Counted from the first letter of the stretch, positions 1-5,672 are shown. The stretch is 6,663 nucleotides of DNA from Moraxellaceae bacterium (GCA_002402125.1 NVVG01000033.1:1-6663); one strand, 5' to 3'. Made by a program: numbers and translations. Notes: generated from the sequence alone by a model not told the origin.

Positions 1-66
1 CCGTTCTTATTGTGAACGCTGTTCATTGCACTGTTAGAAGGCAAAGATGTTTTGGGGCTTTAGGAT
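1..66 (+). repeat. Right part of a putative attC-like spacer preceding the nucleotidyltransferase gene
   Basis: The stretch has TGCACTGTT (27-35), then GTTAGAA (33-39), then TGTTTTGGGGCT (48-59), ending in TTTAGGAT directly before the first gene. The TGTTTTGGGGCT block is the inverse of the AGCCCCCAAAACA block after the DUF262 gene, as expected if one is the right arm and the other the left arm of the same kind of palindromic cassette site. TGCACTGTT recurs at 1759-1767 before the next gene. TGAAC-GCT-GTTCA (12-24) is a small perfect inverted repeat inside it. The left arm would lie outside the window. The terminal TTTAGGA departs from the attC consensus GTTRRRY, so the assignment is tentative; a transposon-type inverted terminal repeat is the alternative. 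Confidence 0.35.
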
Positions 67-72
67 GGAAAA

Positions 73-684
73 ATGGATTTAGAACAATTCAATGAAAATT
101 TAAAAAGCAAAATATCAAAGGAGGAAATATTAAACTTCTGCAGGAAGCATATTCTCCATGGAACTCCATATGTGTTTGAATCACGAGATGAGGATTTCTA
201 TGAGTTTCGTAATAGAATCGCCATTAGGTTTGATATTCCTTTTTATGAAATTTACATAACAGGATCTGCCAAGCTTGGTTTCAGCCCTTTTAAGAAAAAG
301 CTATTCGATTATGATTCCGATATCGATGTTGCATTAGTGTCACCTGTGCTTTTTGAAAAAATCATGGTAGATATTTCGAACTATCAGATGATGTTCAGGC
401 AAAATAGAGCTGTTGTCCGTGAAAGCGAGCTTAAAATGTATCACGAGTTTCTAGAGTATGTCGCTCTTGGCTGGATTAGGCCAGATAAACTACCAGTTTC
501 CTTTCAGATGCGGGCATTTAAAGATGATTGGTTTGATTTTTTTCGAAGTATTTCCGATGGAAAATCTGAAGTGGGGAATTATAAAGTGAATGCGGGGGTA
601 TTTAAAAGCTACCGGCATCTGGAGAATTATACGTTGTCTGGTATTAATGACATTAAAAAAACAAAGGAATTAAGGAAGCACTAA
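73..684 (+). CDS. Nucleotidyltransferase-fold protein (Pol beta/MNT superfamily), partner of DUF262 protein
   Basis: This 203-residue protein carries the nucleotidyltransferase signature: GSAKLGF at residues 64-70, then SDIDVAL at 82-88, where Asp83 and Asp85 are the expected metal-binding pair. The linker between the two motifs is basic (SPFKKKLFDYD). The rest is mainly helical and I do not recognise it; no third catalytic acid is obvious, so substrate and activity are unknown. Members of this fold act as antitoxin AMPylators, tRNA nucleotidyltransferases, aminoglycoside modifiers or oligonucleotide cyclases; the sequence alone does not choose between them. The start at 73 has a TAGGA Shine-Dalgarno seven bases upstream (61-65), inside the putative recombination-site end. 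The stop TAA shares its last A with the ATG of the next gene, giving a coupled two-gene unit. No signal peptide or membrane segment, so probably cytosolic. Confidence 0.8.
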   Translation: MDLEQFNENLKSKISKEEILNFCRKHILHGTPYVFESRDEDFYEFRNRIAIRFDIPFYEIYITGSAKLGFSPFKKKLFDYDSDIDVALVSPVLFEKIMVDISNYQMMFRQNRAVVRESELKMYHEFLEYVALGWIRPDKLPVSFQMRAFKDDWFDFFRSISDGKSEVGNYKVNAGVFKSYRHLENYTLSGINDIKKTKELRKH

Positions 685-1670
685 TGGCGAATCAAATAAA
701 ACCGTCGGTCACCAATCCTACACTTGCCGACATATACGAGAAAATCGATACAAATAGACTGGAACTAACTCCTGACTTTCAAAGAAAATTTGTCTGGACT
801 CACGAGCATCAGGAGGATTTTTTAGATACTATTCTTCATGGCTATCCCTTTCCTGAAATATATGTATGCCAAGGGGATACTGACACCAAGAAATTGAGAA
901 CTTCACAAAAGGTTATTGATGGTCAGCAGCGACTTACGACTATCCGCAATTATATAGAAAATGATTTTAAAAAAGAGCTAAAAATCGTTCCAGCTTTTGA
1001 TTCATTAAATGAAGAACAAAGAGAAGATTTTCTTAATTATCAGATCGTGGTTCGAGATATTGGTAAAGTTGACAACGCATTAGTTCGAGAAATATTTAGG
1101 CGAATAAATTTAACTAAGTTTAAACTTGATGACATCGAGATTCATAATGCGATATATGACGGACAGTTTATAAAAGTCGCCAAAGAACTGGCTGAAGAGG
1201 TAGCTTTGGAAGACTTTGGAGTCTTTCATGAGTCTGAATTTACGAGAATGGCAGATGTTCATTTCTTTCTTATTGTAATGTCGACTCTCGAGAGGAAGGG
1301 ATATTTTCCGAGAGACAATGAGGTTGAAAAATGTGTTGCTGAATTTAATGACGAATTTCCTAGAGGATATGAAATAAAATCTAGAATCCTTAAAGCCATT
1401 GCATTTATTCAGGATTTTGACCTTGAATTGGATTCGATTTGGTTTAGAAAGTCTTGCTTTTTTACAATAGTAGTCGAACTATGCGGCGTTGCTGATTTAC
1501 CAAAAAACATAGTTGAGAGACTTAAAGAGTTTGATTCAATAGTACTGAAAAACAAGAACAAAAAAGAAACAGATCATGGAATGTTCTATCATGCGATGTA
1601 TTCCGGAACCAATGATAGAAAATCAAGGATTATTAGATCAGAAAACTTCCGAAACTATATTTTGTCCTAA
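684..1670 (+). CDS. DUF262 (GmrS/ParB-like) domain protein
   Basis: The 328-residue protein has the hallmarks of DUF262: the N-terminal helix-turn segment with DFQRKFVW (31-38), the nucleotide-binding DGQQRLTT motif (79-86), and the FRRIN...LDDIEIHNA block (138-156). DUF262 has a ParB/sulfiredoxin-like fold; in the type IV restriction enzyme GmrSD and in SspE the DGQQR motif supports NTP hydrolysis that controls a nuclease. Here the protein ends without a DUF1524 HNH nuclease domain, so it looks like a stand-alone DUF262 regulator or NTPase rather than a full GmrSD-type enzyme. The C-terminal 170 residues are not recognised. The start overlaps the nucleotidyltransferase stop (TAATG) and has AAGGA (672-676) seven bases upstream, so the pair is probably translationally coupled and may act together. 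A phage-defence role is inferred from the family only. Confidence 0.85.
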   Translation: MANQIKPSVTNPTLADIYEKIDTNRLELTPDFQRKFVWTHEHQEDFLDTILHGYPFPEIYVCQGDTDTKKLRTSQKVIDGQQRLTTIRNYIENDFKKELKIVPAFDSLNEEQREDFLNYQIVVRDIGKVDNALVREIFRRINLTKFKLDDIEIHNAIYDGQFIKVAKELAEEVALEDFGVFHESEFTRMADVHFFLIVMSTLERKGYFPRDNEVEKCVAEFNDEFPRGYEIKSRILKAIAFIQDFDLELDSIWFRKSCFFTIVVELCGVADLPKNIVERLKEFDSIVLKNKNKKETDHGMFYHAMYSGTNDRKSRIIRSENFRNYILS

Positions 1671-1679
1671 TGACTGCTA

Positions 1680-1790
1680 ATCGGTTAGCCGACGGTATCT
1701 AACCCTCAGCCCCCAAAACACCATTTAACCCAACCTGCGAAAATTCTCTTAATGAGAATGCACTGTTCAGCATAACTGAGTTTCTACAAG
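1680..1790 (+). repeat. Putative degenerate attC-like spacer after the DUF262 gene
   Basis: Ten bases after the DUF262 stop there is a hairpin TCGG-TTAG-CCGA (1681-1692), then ATCTAAC (1697-1703), which fits the attC left core RYYYAAC (GTTRRRY on the other strand). CAGCCCCCAAAACACCATTT follows (1707-1726). CCCCAAAACACCATTT (1711-1726) is repeated exactly at 2525-2540 after the next plus-strand gene. TGCACTGTT (1759-1767) matches the spacer at the window start. A matching right arm (TGTTTTGGGG) is not intact here, so the site would be degenerate if it is an attC. The right border is approximate. Confidence 0.35.
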
Positions 1791-1817
1791 ACCACAATTT
1801 TATAAAAGTAGATTAAT

Positions 1818-2471
1818 ATGGATAATGAAGAGAAGCCAAAAAATCTAGACCCGAAATTCGCTGAAGAGAGAAAGCTTTTCTTCAGATATTATCATTCTTA
1901 TATGGAATGCTATTACGAAACTGAATGGCAGTTAGAAGAATCAAGATTGCTTATAAAAACGGGGAATCACACCCAGTATAATGTTTGGCGACTGAATCAA
2001 TCTTTATATAGTTACGCAGAATCTTCTATTAGCGCATTGTTTTGGATATGTGGAGAAGGAATAGAACATCCATTCGTTCATCAATTTCTCAGGAGGTGGC
2101 GTAATAAGTACCATCATCATTCAAAAGTTGATTTGGGAGTCTATGATTTTTCATTTACCGTGGATGATGAAACAAATACCCTGGAAAATGATTATTATAT
2201 CATTCCAAATATCACTCCTAACAAGCTACTCAGAGGCTGGCTGGAAGAATGGTTCCCCGGTGAAAATATTGCAACTGATGCAACAGTATCTGGGCTGGTC
2301 AATCATCATCATAATTATATGATGAATACGTTCAGGGAGAAAGAATCTCAGATGGCAGAGGCCATGCCGGCGAAATATTTAGTACAAATGGCAATCGAAA
2401 AAAGGCTGTTGGGCGGTGGAAGATACACACGATTTATTCCGGAAGACGAATTTTGGGCGCACGCAAAGTAA
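1818..2471 (+). CDS. Hypothetical protein with a HEPN-like Rx4H motif
   Basis: I do not recognise the family of this 217-residue protein. It is rich in aromatic residues and mostly helical by inspection. The segment at residues 60-100 has a helix (SLYSYAESSISALFWICGE) followed by FLRRWRNKYHHH; Arg95-Asn96-x3-His100 fits the R[ND]x3H / Rx4-6H active-site pattern of HEPN ribonucleases, and the RN...HH context after a helix is what HEPN-like proteins show. That motif is short and can occur by chance, so RNase activity is a suggestion only. The gene stands alone on its strand, 147 bp after the DUF262 gene, with only a weak Shine-Dalgarno (AAAAGTAGA, 1804-1812). A cassette-borne hypothetical is the simplest label. 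Confidence 0.65.
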   Translation: MDNEEKPKNLDPKFAEERKLFFRYYHSYMECYYETEWQLEESRLLIKTGNHTQYNVWRLNQSLYSYAESSISALFWICGEGIEHPFVHQFLRRWRNKYHHHSKVDLGVYDFSFTVDDETNTLENDYYIIPNITPNKLLRGWLEEWFPGENIATDATVSGLVNHHHNYMMNTFREKESQMAEAMPAKYLVQMAIEKRLLGGGRYTRFIPEDEFWAHAK

Positions 2472-2489
2472 TTTCATATTCAATCAGCC

Positions 2490-2540
2490 AAGCGCTGAAT
2501 CGGCTACCCGAGCGCACCTACCCACCCCAAAACACCATTT
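2490..2540 (+). repeat. Second copy of the post-gene repeat
   Basis: About 20 bases after the stop of the HEPN-like gene the pattern seen at 1680-1726 recurs: AATCGG-CTAC-CCGA (2498-2511; hairpin TCGG/CCGA with a changed loop), CCTACCCA, then CCCCAAAACACCATTT (2525-2540, identical over 16 bases to 1711-1726). The core ATCTAAC of copy one is ACCTACC here, so a working attC core is doubtful. The repeat also overlaps the last codons of the 48-residue reading frame on the opposite strand. Confidence 0.55.
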
Positions 2541-2664
2541 CAAATATCATGGCGTTTTTGTACTCAAGCACTGCTGTAGTGAATAGTAGAAAGGCTATTC
2601 CTGCAGCGACCTTTACCAACCCCTCGACCACTTCCCTTTTAGTTGTTCGCAATTCAATCTTCAT
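2518..2664 (-). CDS. Small single-pass membrane peptide, 48 aa
   Basis: The frame encodes MKIELRTTKREVVEGL..., a charged N-terminus of about 14 residues followed by a hydrophobic stretch (about residues 15-33, VEGLVKVAAGIAFLLFTTAV) that could span the membrane, then EYKNAMIFEMVFWGG and a stop. What supports it as a gene is AAGGAGG (in the 2669-2677 region, minus strand), a near-perfect ribosome-binding site placed six to seven bases before the ATG. Its C-terminal ten codons overlap the 16-bp repeat that is also found at 1711-1726 without an equivalent gene. I do not recognise a family. It could be a holin-like or small toxin peptide, a stress membrane peptide, or the N-terminal remnant of a longer protein. 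Confidence 0.5.
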   Translation of the reverse strand: MKIELRTTKREVVEGLVKVAAGIAFLLFTTAVLEYKNAMIFEMVFWGG

Positions 2665-2708
2665 ATCCCCTCCTTAGTTTTGCAAGAAGACCGATGGCAC
2701 GCAAGGAT

Positions 2709-2784
2709 TCCTAACAATAAATCCCTACGATAATTCAAGTGCCTCCCGTTGATTGATAGCACTGACGCTAAAGATTGTTACTCC
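2709..2784 (-). repeat. Putative attC-like recombination site
   Basis: Read on the minus strand, the site starts with AGTAACAATC (2773-2783) and ends with ATTGTTAGGA (2709-2718). TAACAAT and ATTGTTA are exact inverted repeats about 75 bases apart, and the right core GTTAGGA nearly fits GTTRRRY. This is within the size range of integron attC sites (about 57-141 bp). It overlaps the 3' end of the broken MltR-like gene and lies upstream of the 48-residue peptide in transcription order. The inner arm matches are poor, so confidence is low. Confidence 0.3.
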
Positions 2785-2976
2785 TGTTAAGTATTTTTCC
2801 AATATCATACCTAGTAACATGTCCAATTTTGATGCCCCTAGAATTACTGCCGCCCTATCGCTTTCACCCTTAAATTCATTTACAAAATCTCAAAAGTCAT
2901 CATACGTGCTTTGAGTTCTAGCTTTTCCTGGCACAGATTTATCTGAATCTTTCGTTGAAACTTTATTTTTACTCAT
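2725..2976 (-). pseudogene. MltR/DUF4145-like protein, broken by an in-frame TGA and truncated
   Basis: From the ATG at 2976 the frame reads MSKNKVSTKDSDKSVPGK... for 28 codons, meets TGA at 2890-2892, then stays open for 54 more codons to TAG at 2725. The downstream part, DFVNEFKGESDRAAVILGASKLDMLLGMILEKYL, resembles the N-terminal block of mannitol-repressor-like (MltR) proteins, where an E-S-D-R-A/G-x2-x-G-A segment precedes the LD..L helix. The TGA sits in TYDDF*DFVNEF, where a single G-to-A change of a TGG Trp codon would explain it. The family is usually well over 100 residues, and here the similarity stops after KYLTG, where the sequence enters an attC-like site, so the 3' end is also lost. 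AAGGAAAGCT precedes the ATG, so a 28-residue peptide may still be made. Confidence 0.6.
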
Positions 2977-2993
2977 AGCTTTCCTTTTTGATA

Positions 2994-3038
2994 TTCTAAC
3001 GCCAGTGTAAATTCTCCCTCTTGATGCCCTTGTTAGGC
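2994..3038 (-). repeat. Short attC-like site after the DUF2806 gene
   Basis: On the minus strand the DUF2806 stop codon TAA is embedded in GCCTAAC (3032-3038), followed by AAGGGCATCAAGAGGGA, which closely resembles the left arm of Vibrio-type VCR sites (TAACAA..C.TCAAGAGGGA). It ends at GGCGTTAGAA (2994-3003), a possible right core. A stop codon lying in the left core is typical of gene cassettes. At about 45 bp it is shorter than normal attC sites and the right arm does not mirror the left arm well, so it may be a deleted or decayed site. Confidence 0.45.
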
Positions 3039-4052
3039 CTTAGCTTCCGCCTCAATTTTCACTTCATTTCTAATTTGACCTACTGATGGCGTTGTTTGCT
3101 TCCAATCGCCCAATATGACATCGTATTCTTGATTAGCGTAATCCTGTGCAATTGATTCAAGGTATTCTTTATTTGCATTAAAATTTGCAAGGCCCAACAC
3201 CTGCTGACCCAGATTAGTTAATATATATACGCTATCTACTATTTTCTTTTCCTTGTCTTTGTGCTCTATGCCAATAGCCATATCATGAGAAATAAGCGCT
3301 TTCATATATTTATCTTCGGAAATTGAATTCCATGTAGTGTTTAACCCAGCCCCATCAACACCAGATAGAATTCCAAGGTCCTGCAAAAACAGTAGTTCGT
3401 TAAATTTCACGCCTTCCTTTTCCAGAAATTTTTCTTTTCCTCGCCAGATGCGTCCGGCCACTACAAATTGCGCTACATTACTCATAATTTCTGCTTCACT
3501 CTTCGACAGTCCTTTCAAAAATTCAAGAGTTCTAAATGAATAACTTCCAGGCCCTTTAATTTCTTCGGCCAGAACTCTCCCCCAAAGTTCTTGAAGTTCT
3601 TCGGATGATGTGCGCCCAGCGTAATCACGCCATGAATATAACCAATCTTCATCGATTTTCTCTTCAGGAGCCTCTGAGTGATCATTAGCTAAAATATTCT
3701 CAGCAACGACAATTGAATTACTTACATTAACTTCTTTTCTAATCGCCTCGTACTGATTGGTGTTGTTAGCTATTTCTGATAAAGAATCTAGATTAATAGT
3801 TGGCTCAACTCTATGAGTTGCTGGTAATGACTTTCCATCATGCTCGAGTAGAGAAGTGTAAACAGCATTACCCGATCGTATATTCGCTGCATCTTTCTCC
3901 GCTGCAGCCAGGATCAAAAGCTCATCCTTCCTAATTTGGTTTCTAGCCTTACCTAAGCGTTTCTCCTGCCATGGCTGGAGTGCACCACCTACGCCTTTTT
4001 CGACTAAGGTTTCCCACATTTTTATTACTAATTTTTCTCCCGGAAAATCCAT
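3033..4052 (-). CDS. DUF2806 domain protein
   Basis: The 339-residue protein starts with GEKLVIKMWETLVEKGVGG and a basic helix (KRLGKARNQIRKDE), then a variable linker, then the DUF2806 core at about residues 133-182: IDEDWLYSWRDYAGRTSSEELQELWGRVLAEE followed by GPGSYSFRTLEFLKGLS. The C-terminal half (about 183-320) is a mixed alpha/beta region. DUF2806 proteins have no firmly established biochemical role; they occur in accessory regions. No membrane segment or signal peptide is seen. The start is supported by GAGGA (plus-strand TCCTC at 4059-4063) six bases before the ATG. The stop lies in an attC-like core and another attC-like site ends 26 bases before the start codon, so this is the best-defined cassette in the window. 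It lacks an obvious promoter of its own. Confidence 0.85.
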   Translation of the reverse strand: MDFPGEKLVIKMWETLVEKGVGGALQPWQEKRLGKARNQIRKDELLILAAAEKDAANIRSGNAVYTSLLEHDGKSLPATHRVEPTINLDSLSEIANNTNQYEAIRKEVNVSNSIVVAENILANDHSEAPEEKIDEDWLYSWRDYAGRTSSEELQELWGRVLAEEIKGPGSYSFRTLEFLKGLSKSEAEIMSNVAQFVVAGRIWRGKEKFLEKEGVKFNELLFLQDLGILSGVDGAGLNTTWNSISEDKYMKALISHDMAIGIEHKDKEKKIVDSVYILTNLGQQVLGLANFNANKEYLESIAQDYANQEYDVILGDWKQTTPSVGQIRNEVKIEAEAKA

Positions 4053-4077
4053 ACAAAATCCTCAGTTTGTTATAGGG

Positions 4078-4185
4078 GCCTAACCGCTTGATATAGCGTG
4101 GCGTTGACCTTTCACGCAGTGGCATATCCAATTTATTAAGAACCAACTATCGTTCTTTTTGGCTACTAAATCAACACGTTATAAA
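4078..4185 (-). repeat. Putative attC site (VCR-like, about 108 bp)
   Basis: On the minus strand the site runs from TTATAAC (4179-4185) to GTTAGGC (4078-4084), the latter a perfect match to the attC right core GTTRRRY. TTATAAC is a common left core of Vibrio-type sites. The arms pair as TAAC..GTTGAT on the left against ATCAAGCGGTTA on the right, with a mismatched bulge as is normal for attC. GCGTG (about 4097) and CACGC (about 4114) form an additional internal hairpin. The site lies immediately upstream of the DUF2806 ribosome-binding site and would mark the border of that cassette with a preceding, now gene-free segment. Confidence 0.55.
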
Positions 4186-4474
4186 ATCACACACCAACCA
4201 ATTTGGGAAAGTGTTTATCCATAGACATATCCAGCAATTTTGCGCAGCAAAATACCTCGATTTTCCCCTGAAAATCAACCCCAGCCGCCACCTTCACCAT
4301 CCCAAGCTACCTTCACACCACGTCCAGTTAACTTCTAGCATTAGCGTCACCTGCCATATTTAAGGCCTTCCCACAGCTAACAGCTAGTAGACTACTGGTA
4401 CATAAAGGTGGTAACCTTGCGTAGAATCACGCCAAGTACCTATTGTATATCAATGACTTACAGACAGGTAAAAA
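4186..4474. other. Gene-free stretch with small hairpins beside the tRNA fragment
   Basis: No plausible coding frame is seen on either strand. Two adjacent perfect inverted repeats occur: ATTTTGC-GCA-GCAAAAT (4237-4253) and GATTTTC-CCCT-GAAAATC (4259-4276). Neither is followed by a T run, so they are not clear intrinsic terminators. Further right are TAGTA-GAC-TACT and AAGGT-GGTA-ACCTT near 4386-4416. Such elements could be integrase arm sites or remnants of a lost cassette, but this is speculation. Confidence 0.4.
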
Positions 4475-4506
4475 CATCGAGGGTTCGAATCCCTCCCTCT
4501 CCGCCA
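4475..4506 (+). other. 3' fragment of tRNA-Ser (probable integrase attachment site, attR)
   Basis: The fragment has a perfect T arm (GAGGG 4479-4483, TTCGAAT loop 4484-4490, CCCTC 4491-4495), the acceptor 3' strand CCTCTCC (4496-4502), discriminator G and CCA (4504-4506). The end matches class II tRNA-Ser with a GGAGAGG acceptor 5' strand, but no such 5' part, anticodon arm or D arm precedes it. Tyrosine recombinases that use a tRNA 3' end rebuild the whole tRNA on one side and leave this kind of repeat on the other. Given its plus orientation, the inserted element should lie to the left, with the intact tRNA-Ser further left outside the window. Confidence 0.8.
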
Positions 4507-4571
4507 ATTATTCGCCTCACTGCCCTTTCAAGAAACAGCCCCTACCAAATAGTGTTAGGTAAAGATCGCAC

Positions 4572-4739
4572 TCAAACACGACTCAACTCATCTTTTTCTA
4601 CCTTGGCACCAACTTGTTCAGACCCGTAGGTCTCAATGCCCCATTTGATAGCTGACGCTGGTATAAACCAGATCACCGCTACCAGTAATAGTGTGCACAC
4701 GAGTAAAAACAGGCCAAAAACCTTACCCTTTGACAACAT
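4572..4739 (-). pseudogene. N-terminal remnant of a TIGR03545/AsmA-like envelope protein
   Basis: The frame MLSKGKVFGLFLLVCTLLLVAVIWFIPASAIKWGIE... has a short cytosolic start, one hydrophobic helix (about residues 7-25) and then IKWGIETYGSEQVGAKVE, which matches the N-terminus of TIGR03545-type AsmA-like proteins (pattern VKWGIE.AGSEAVGAKVEL). Those proteins run to several hundred residues or more, but here the frame stops after 55 codons (KDELSRV, stop at 4572-4574), about 65 bp from the tRNA fragment. The rest of the gene would have lain to the left and is absent, so it was probably removed in the event that formed the island junction. The ATG at 4739 is chosen because AAAAGGA lies about seven bases upstream; a longer TTG start at 4775 lacks this. 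Confidence 0.6.
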
Positions 4740-4835
4740 AACCAATCCTTTTAATACATGCTGTTTTTTTGACAATAACCGTTTATATGTTGAGTTGCAG
4801 AAAAAGCCACGACCTGTAACATGACATAAATAGTA

Positions 4836-4864
4836 TTGTTAAATTTTAAGGGTTTTTCTAACAT
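4836..4864 (+). promoter_or_regulatory. Possible promoter for the DUF1461 gene
   Basis: TTGTTA (4836-4841) and TAACAT (4859-4864) are separated by 17 bases and each matches four of six bases of the sigma-70 -35 and -10 hexamers. They lie in the divergent intergenic region, about 68 bases before the ATG at 4932. The region is AT-rich and such matches are frequent, so this is a weak prediction. Confidence 0.25.
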
Positions 4865-4931
4865 TAAGATTAGTACCGCCTGATTCCAGTTTGCAATGTC
4901 ACATTCCGTCTAGCAGAAGTAGATATCATCA

Positions 4932-5672
4932 ATGCAAAAAAGCAAAACAACACAATACCTTTGGCCAACGTATGTCATTACCCTATTCCTTAGTTCTCTA
5001 CTGATATCCTGGCATACTCTTGCCACCGTAGATTTTGGCTATTCTAGCGCTTACAAATTACTGTCGATACCGGAGCATATCCAACAATTTGCCCCTATCA
5101 ACAGGAACAAAAAACACTTCGAGACCACGAACAAAGAAGAGCACCATCGATTATTTTCTGAAATTGTTGTTAGCATTCAAGATGGCGGCAAAGGCCTTGC
5201 AGATATTTCCTACTATTACCAATCACAACCCATCCCCTACCAACCACAACCCATCCCCCTGCTCATTCAGGCAGAAGTACTACATTTACAAGACGTCGCC
5301 AACCTAATTGATACGCTGTACCCTGTCGGTATTGGGATGATCCTTATCAGCCTGTTGCTCATTGCGCTCATTCGTCACTTCAAGTTGCCAGCCCCTTCTT
5401 TGTTTCAAGCTACCGCTAGCATTCGCATTTTGCTGTTAGCGCTTGCGGCAACGTTGATTATTTTTGGCCCAGAAGAGGTTTTTAATTGGTTTCACATCCA
5501 AGTGTTTCCGGAAGGACATCAGTGGTTTTTCTATTTTCAGGAGTCTTTAATGGCAACCTTAATGAAGCCCCCTGATTTATTTGCTTTTATGGGTGCGGTT
5601 GTTGGCGTGTTCGCATTGATAATTTTTTCGATTCTTTTAGGTGCCTCATTGGTTTGGCAAAAGCGCCAATAA
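4932..5672 (+). CDS. DUF1461 (TIGR01906-like) integral membrane protein
   Basis: The 246-residue protein has an N-terminal membrane segment (about 11-30), a roughly 100-residue polar domain, then three further hydrophobic segments (about 133-148, 163-179 and 217-242). The conserved block between the last two, FNWFHIQVFPEGHQWFFYF with QESLMATLMKPPDLF (184-217), is characteristic of DUF1461, an inner-membrane family of unknown function. The length suits the family. Residues 96-109 are a duplicated heptad (YQSQPIP, YQPQPIP) created by a 21-bp tandem repeat. The ribosome-binding site is weak (AGAAG near 4915). It is divergent from the truncated TIGR03545-like gene, and a terminator hairpin follows 34 bases after the stop. 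Confidence 0.85.
   Translation: MQKSKTTQYLWPTYVITLFLSSLLISWHTLATVDFGYSSAYKLLSIPEHIQQFAPINRNKKHFETTNKEEHHRLFSEIVVSIQDGGKGLADISYYYQSQPIPYQPQPIPLLIQAEVLHLQDVANLIDTLYPVGIGMILISLLLIALIRHFKLPAPSLFQATASIRILLLALAATLIIFGPEEVFNWFHIQVFPEGHQWFFYFQESLMATLMKPPDLFAFMGAVVGVFALIIFSILLGASLVWQKRQ
5218..5259 (+). repeat. In-frame 21-bp tandem duplication within the DUF1461 gene
   Basis: Two 21-base units, 5218-5238 and 5239-5259, share 19 of 21 bases and encode YQSQPIP and YQPQPIP. The two differences suggest that the duplication is not brand new. It lengthens the polar loop before the second membrane segment without disturbing the frame. Confidence 0.85.

Noticed and set aside
2128..2322. Plus-strand frame of 64 codons inside the HEPN-like gene
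   Set aside because: It is a shadow frame in another phase of a longer coherent gene, with low-complexity Ile/Met-rich translation and no ribosome-binding site.
2453..2677. Plus-strand frame of 74 codons across the repeat
   Set aside because: It is antisense to the 48-residue peptide, which has a strong Shine-Dalgarno; this frame starts inside the preceding gene and shows no domain.
3337..3543. Plus-strand frame antisense to the DUF2806 gene
   Set aside because: The DUF2806 core is clearly encoded on the minus strand over the same bases.
3949..4146. Minus-strand 65-codon frame overlapping the DUF2806 start
   Set aside because: It crosses the attC-like site and the ribosome-binding site in a different frame, with an Arg/Lys-rich translation typical of non-coding sequence.
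4475..4506. Complete tRNA-Ser gene
   Set aside because: No GGAGAGG acceptor 5' strand, D arm or anticodon arm precedes the T arm, so only the 3' fragment is present.
4408..4629. Plus-strand frame through the tRNA fragment
   Set aside because: A frame that reads through a tRNA 3' end (SRVRIPPSPP) is a well-known artefact.
5035..5307. Plus-strand 90-codon frame inside the DUF1461 gene
   Set aside because: It is a shadow of the DUF1461 frame, which has the family motif and membrane segments.
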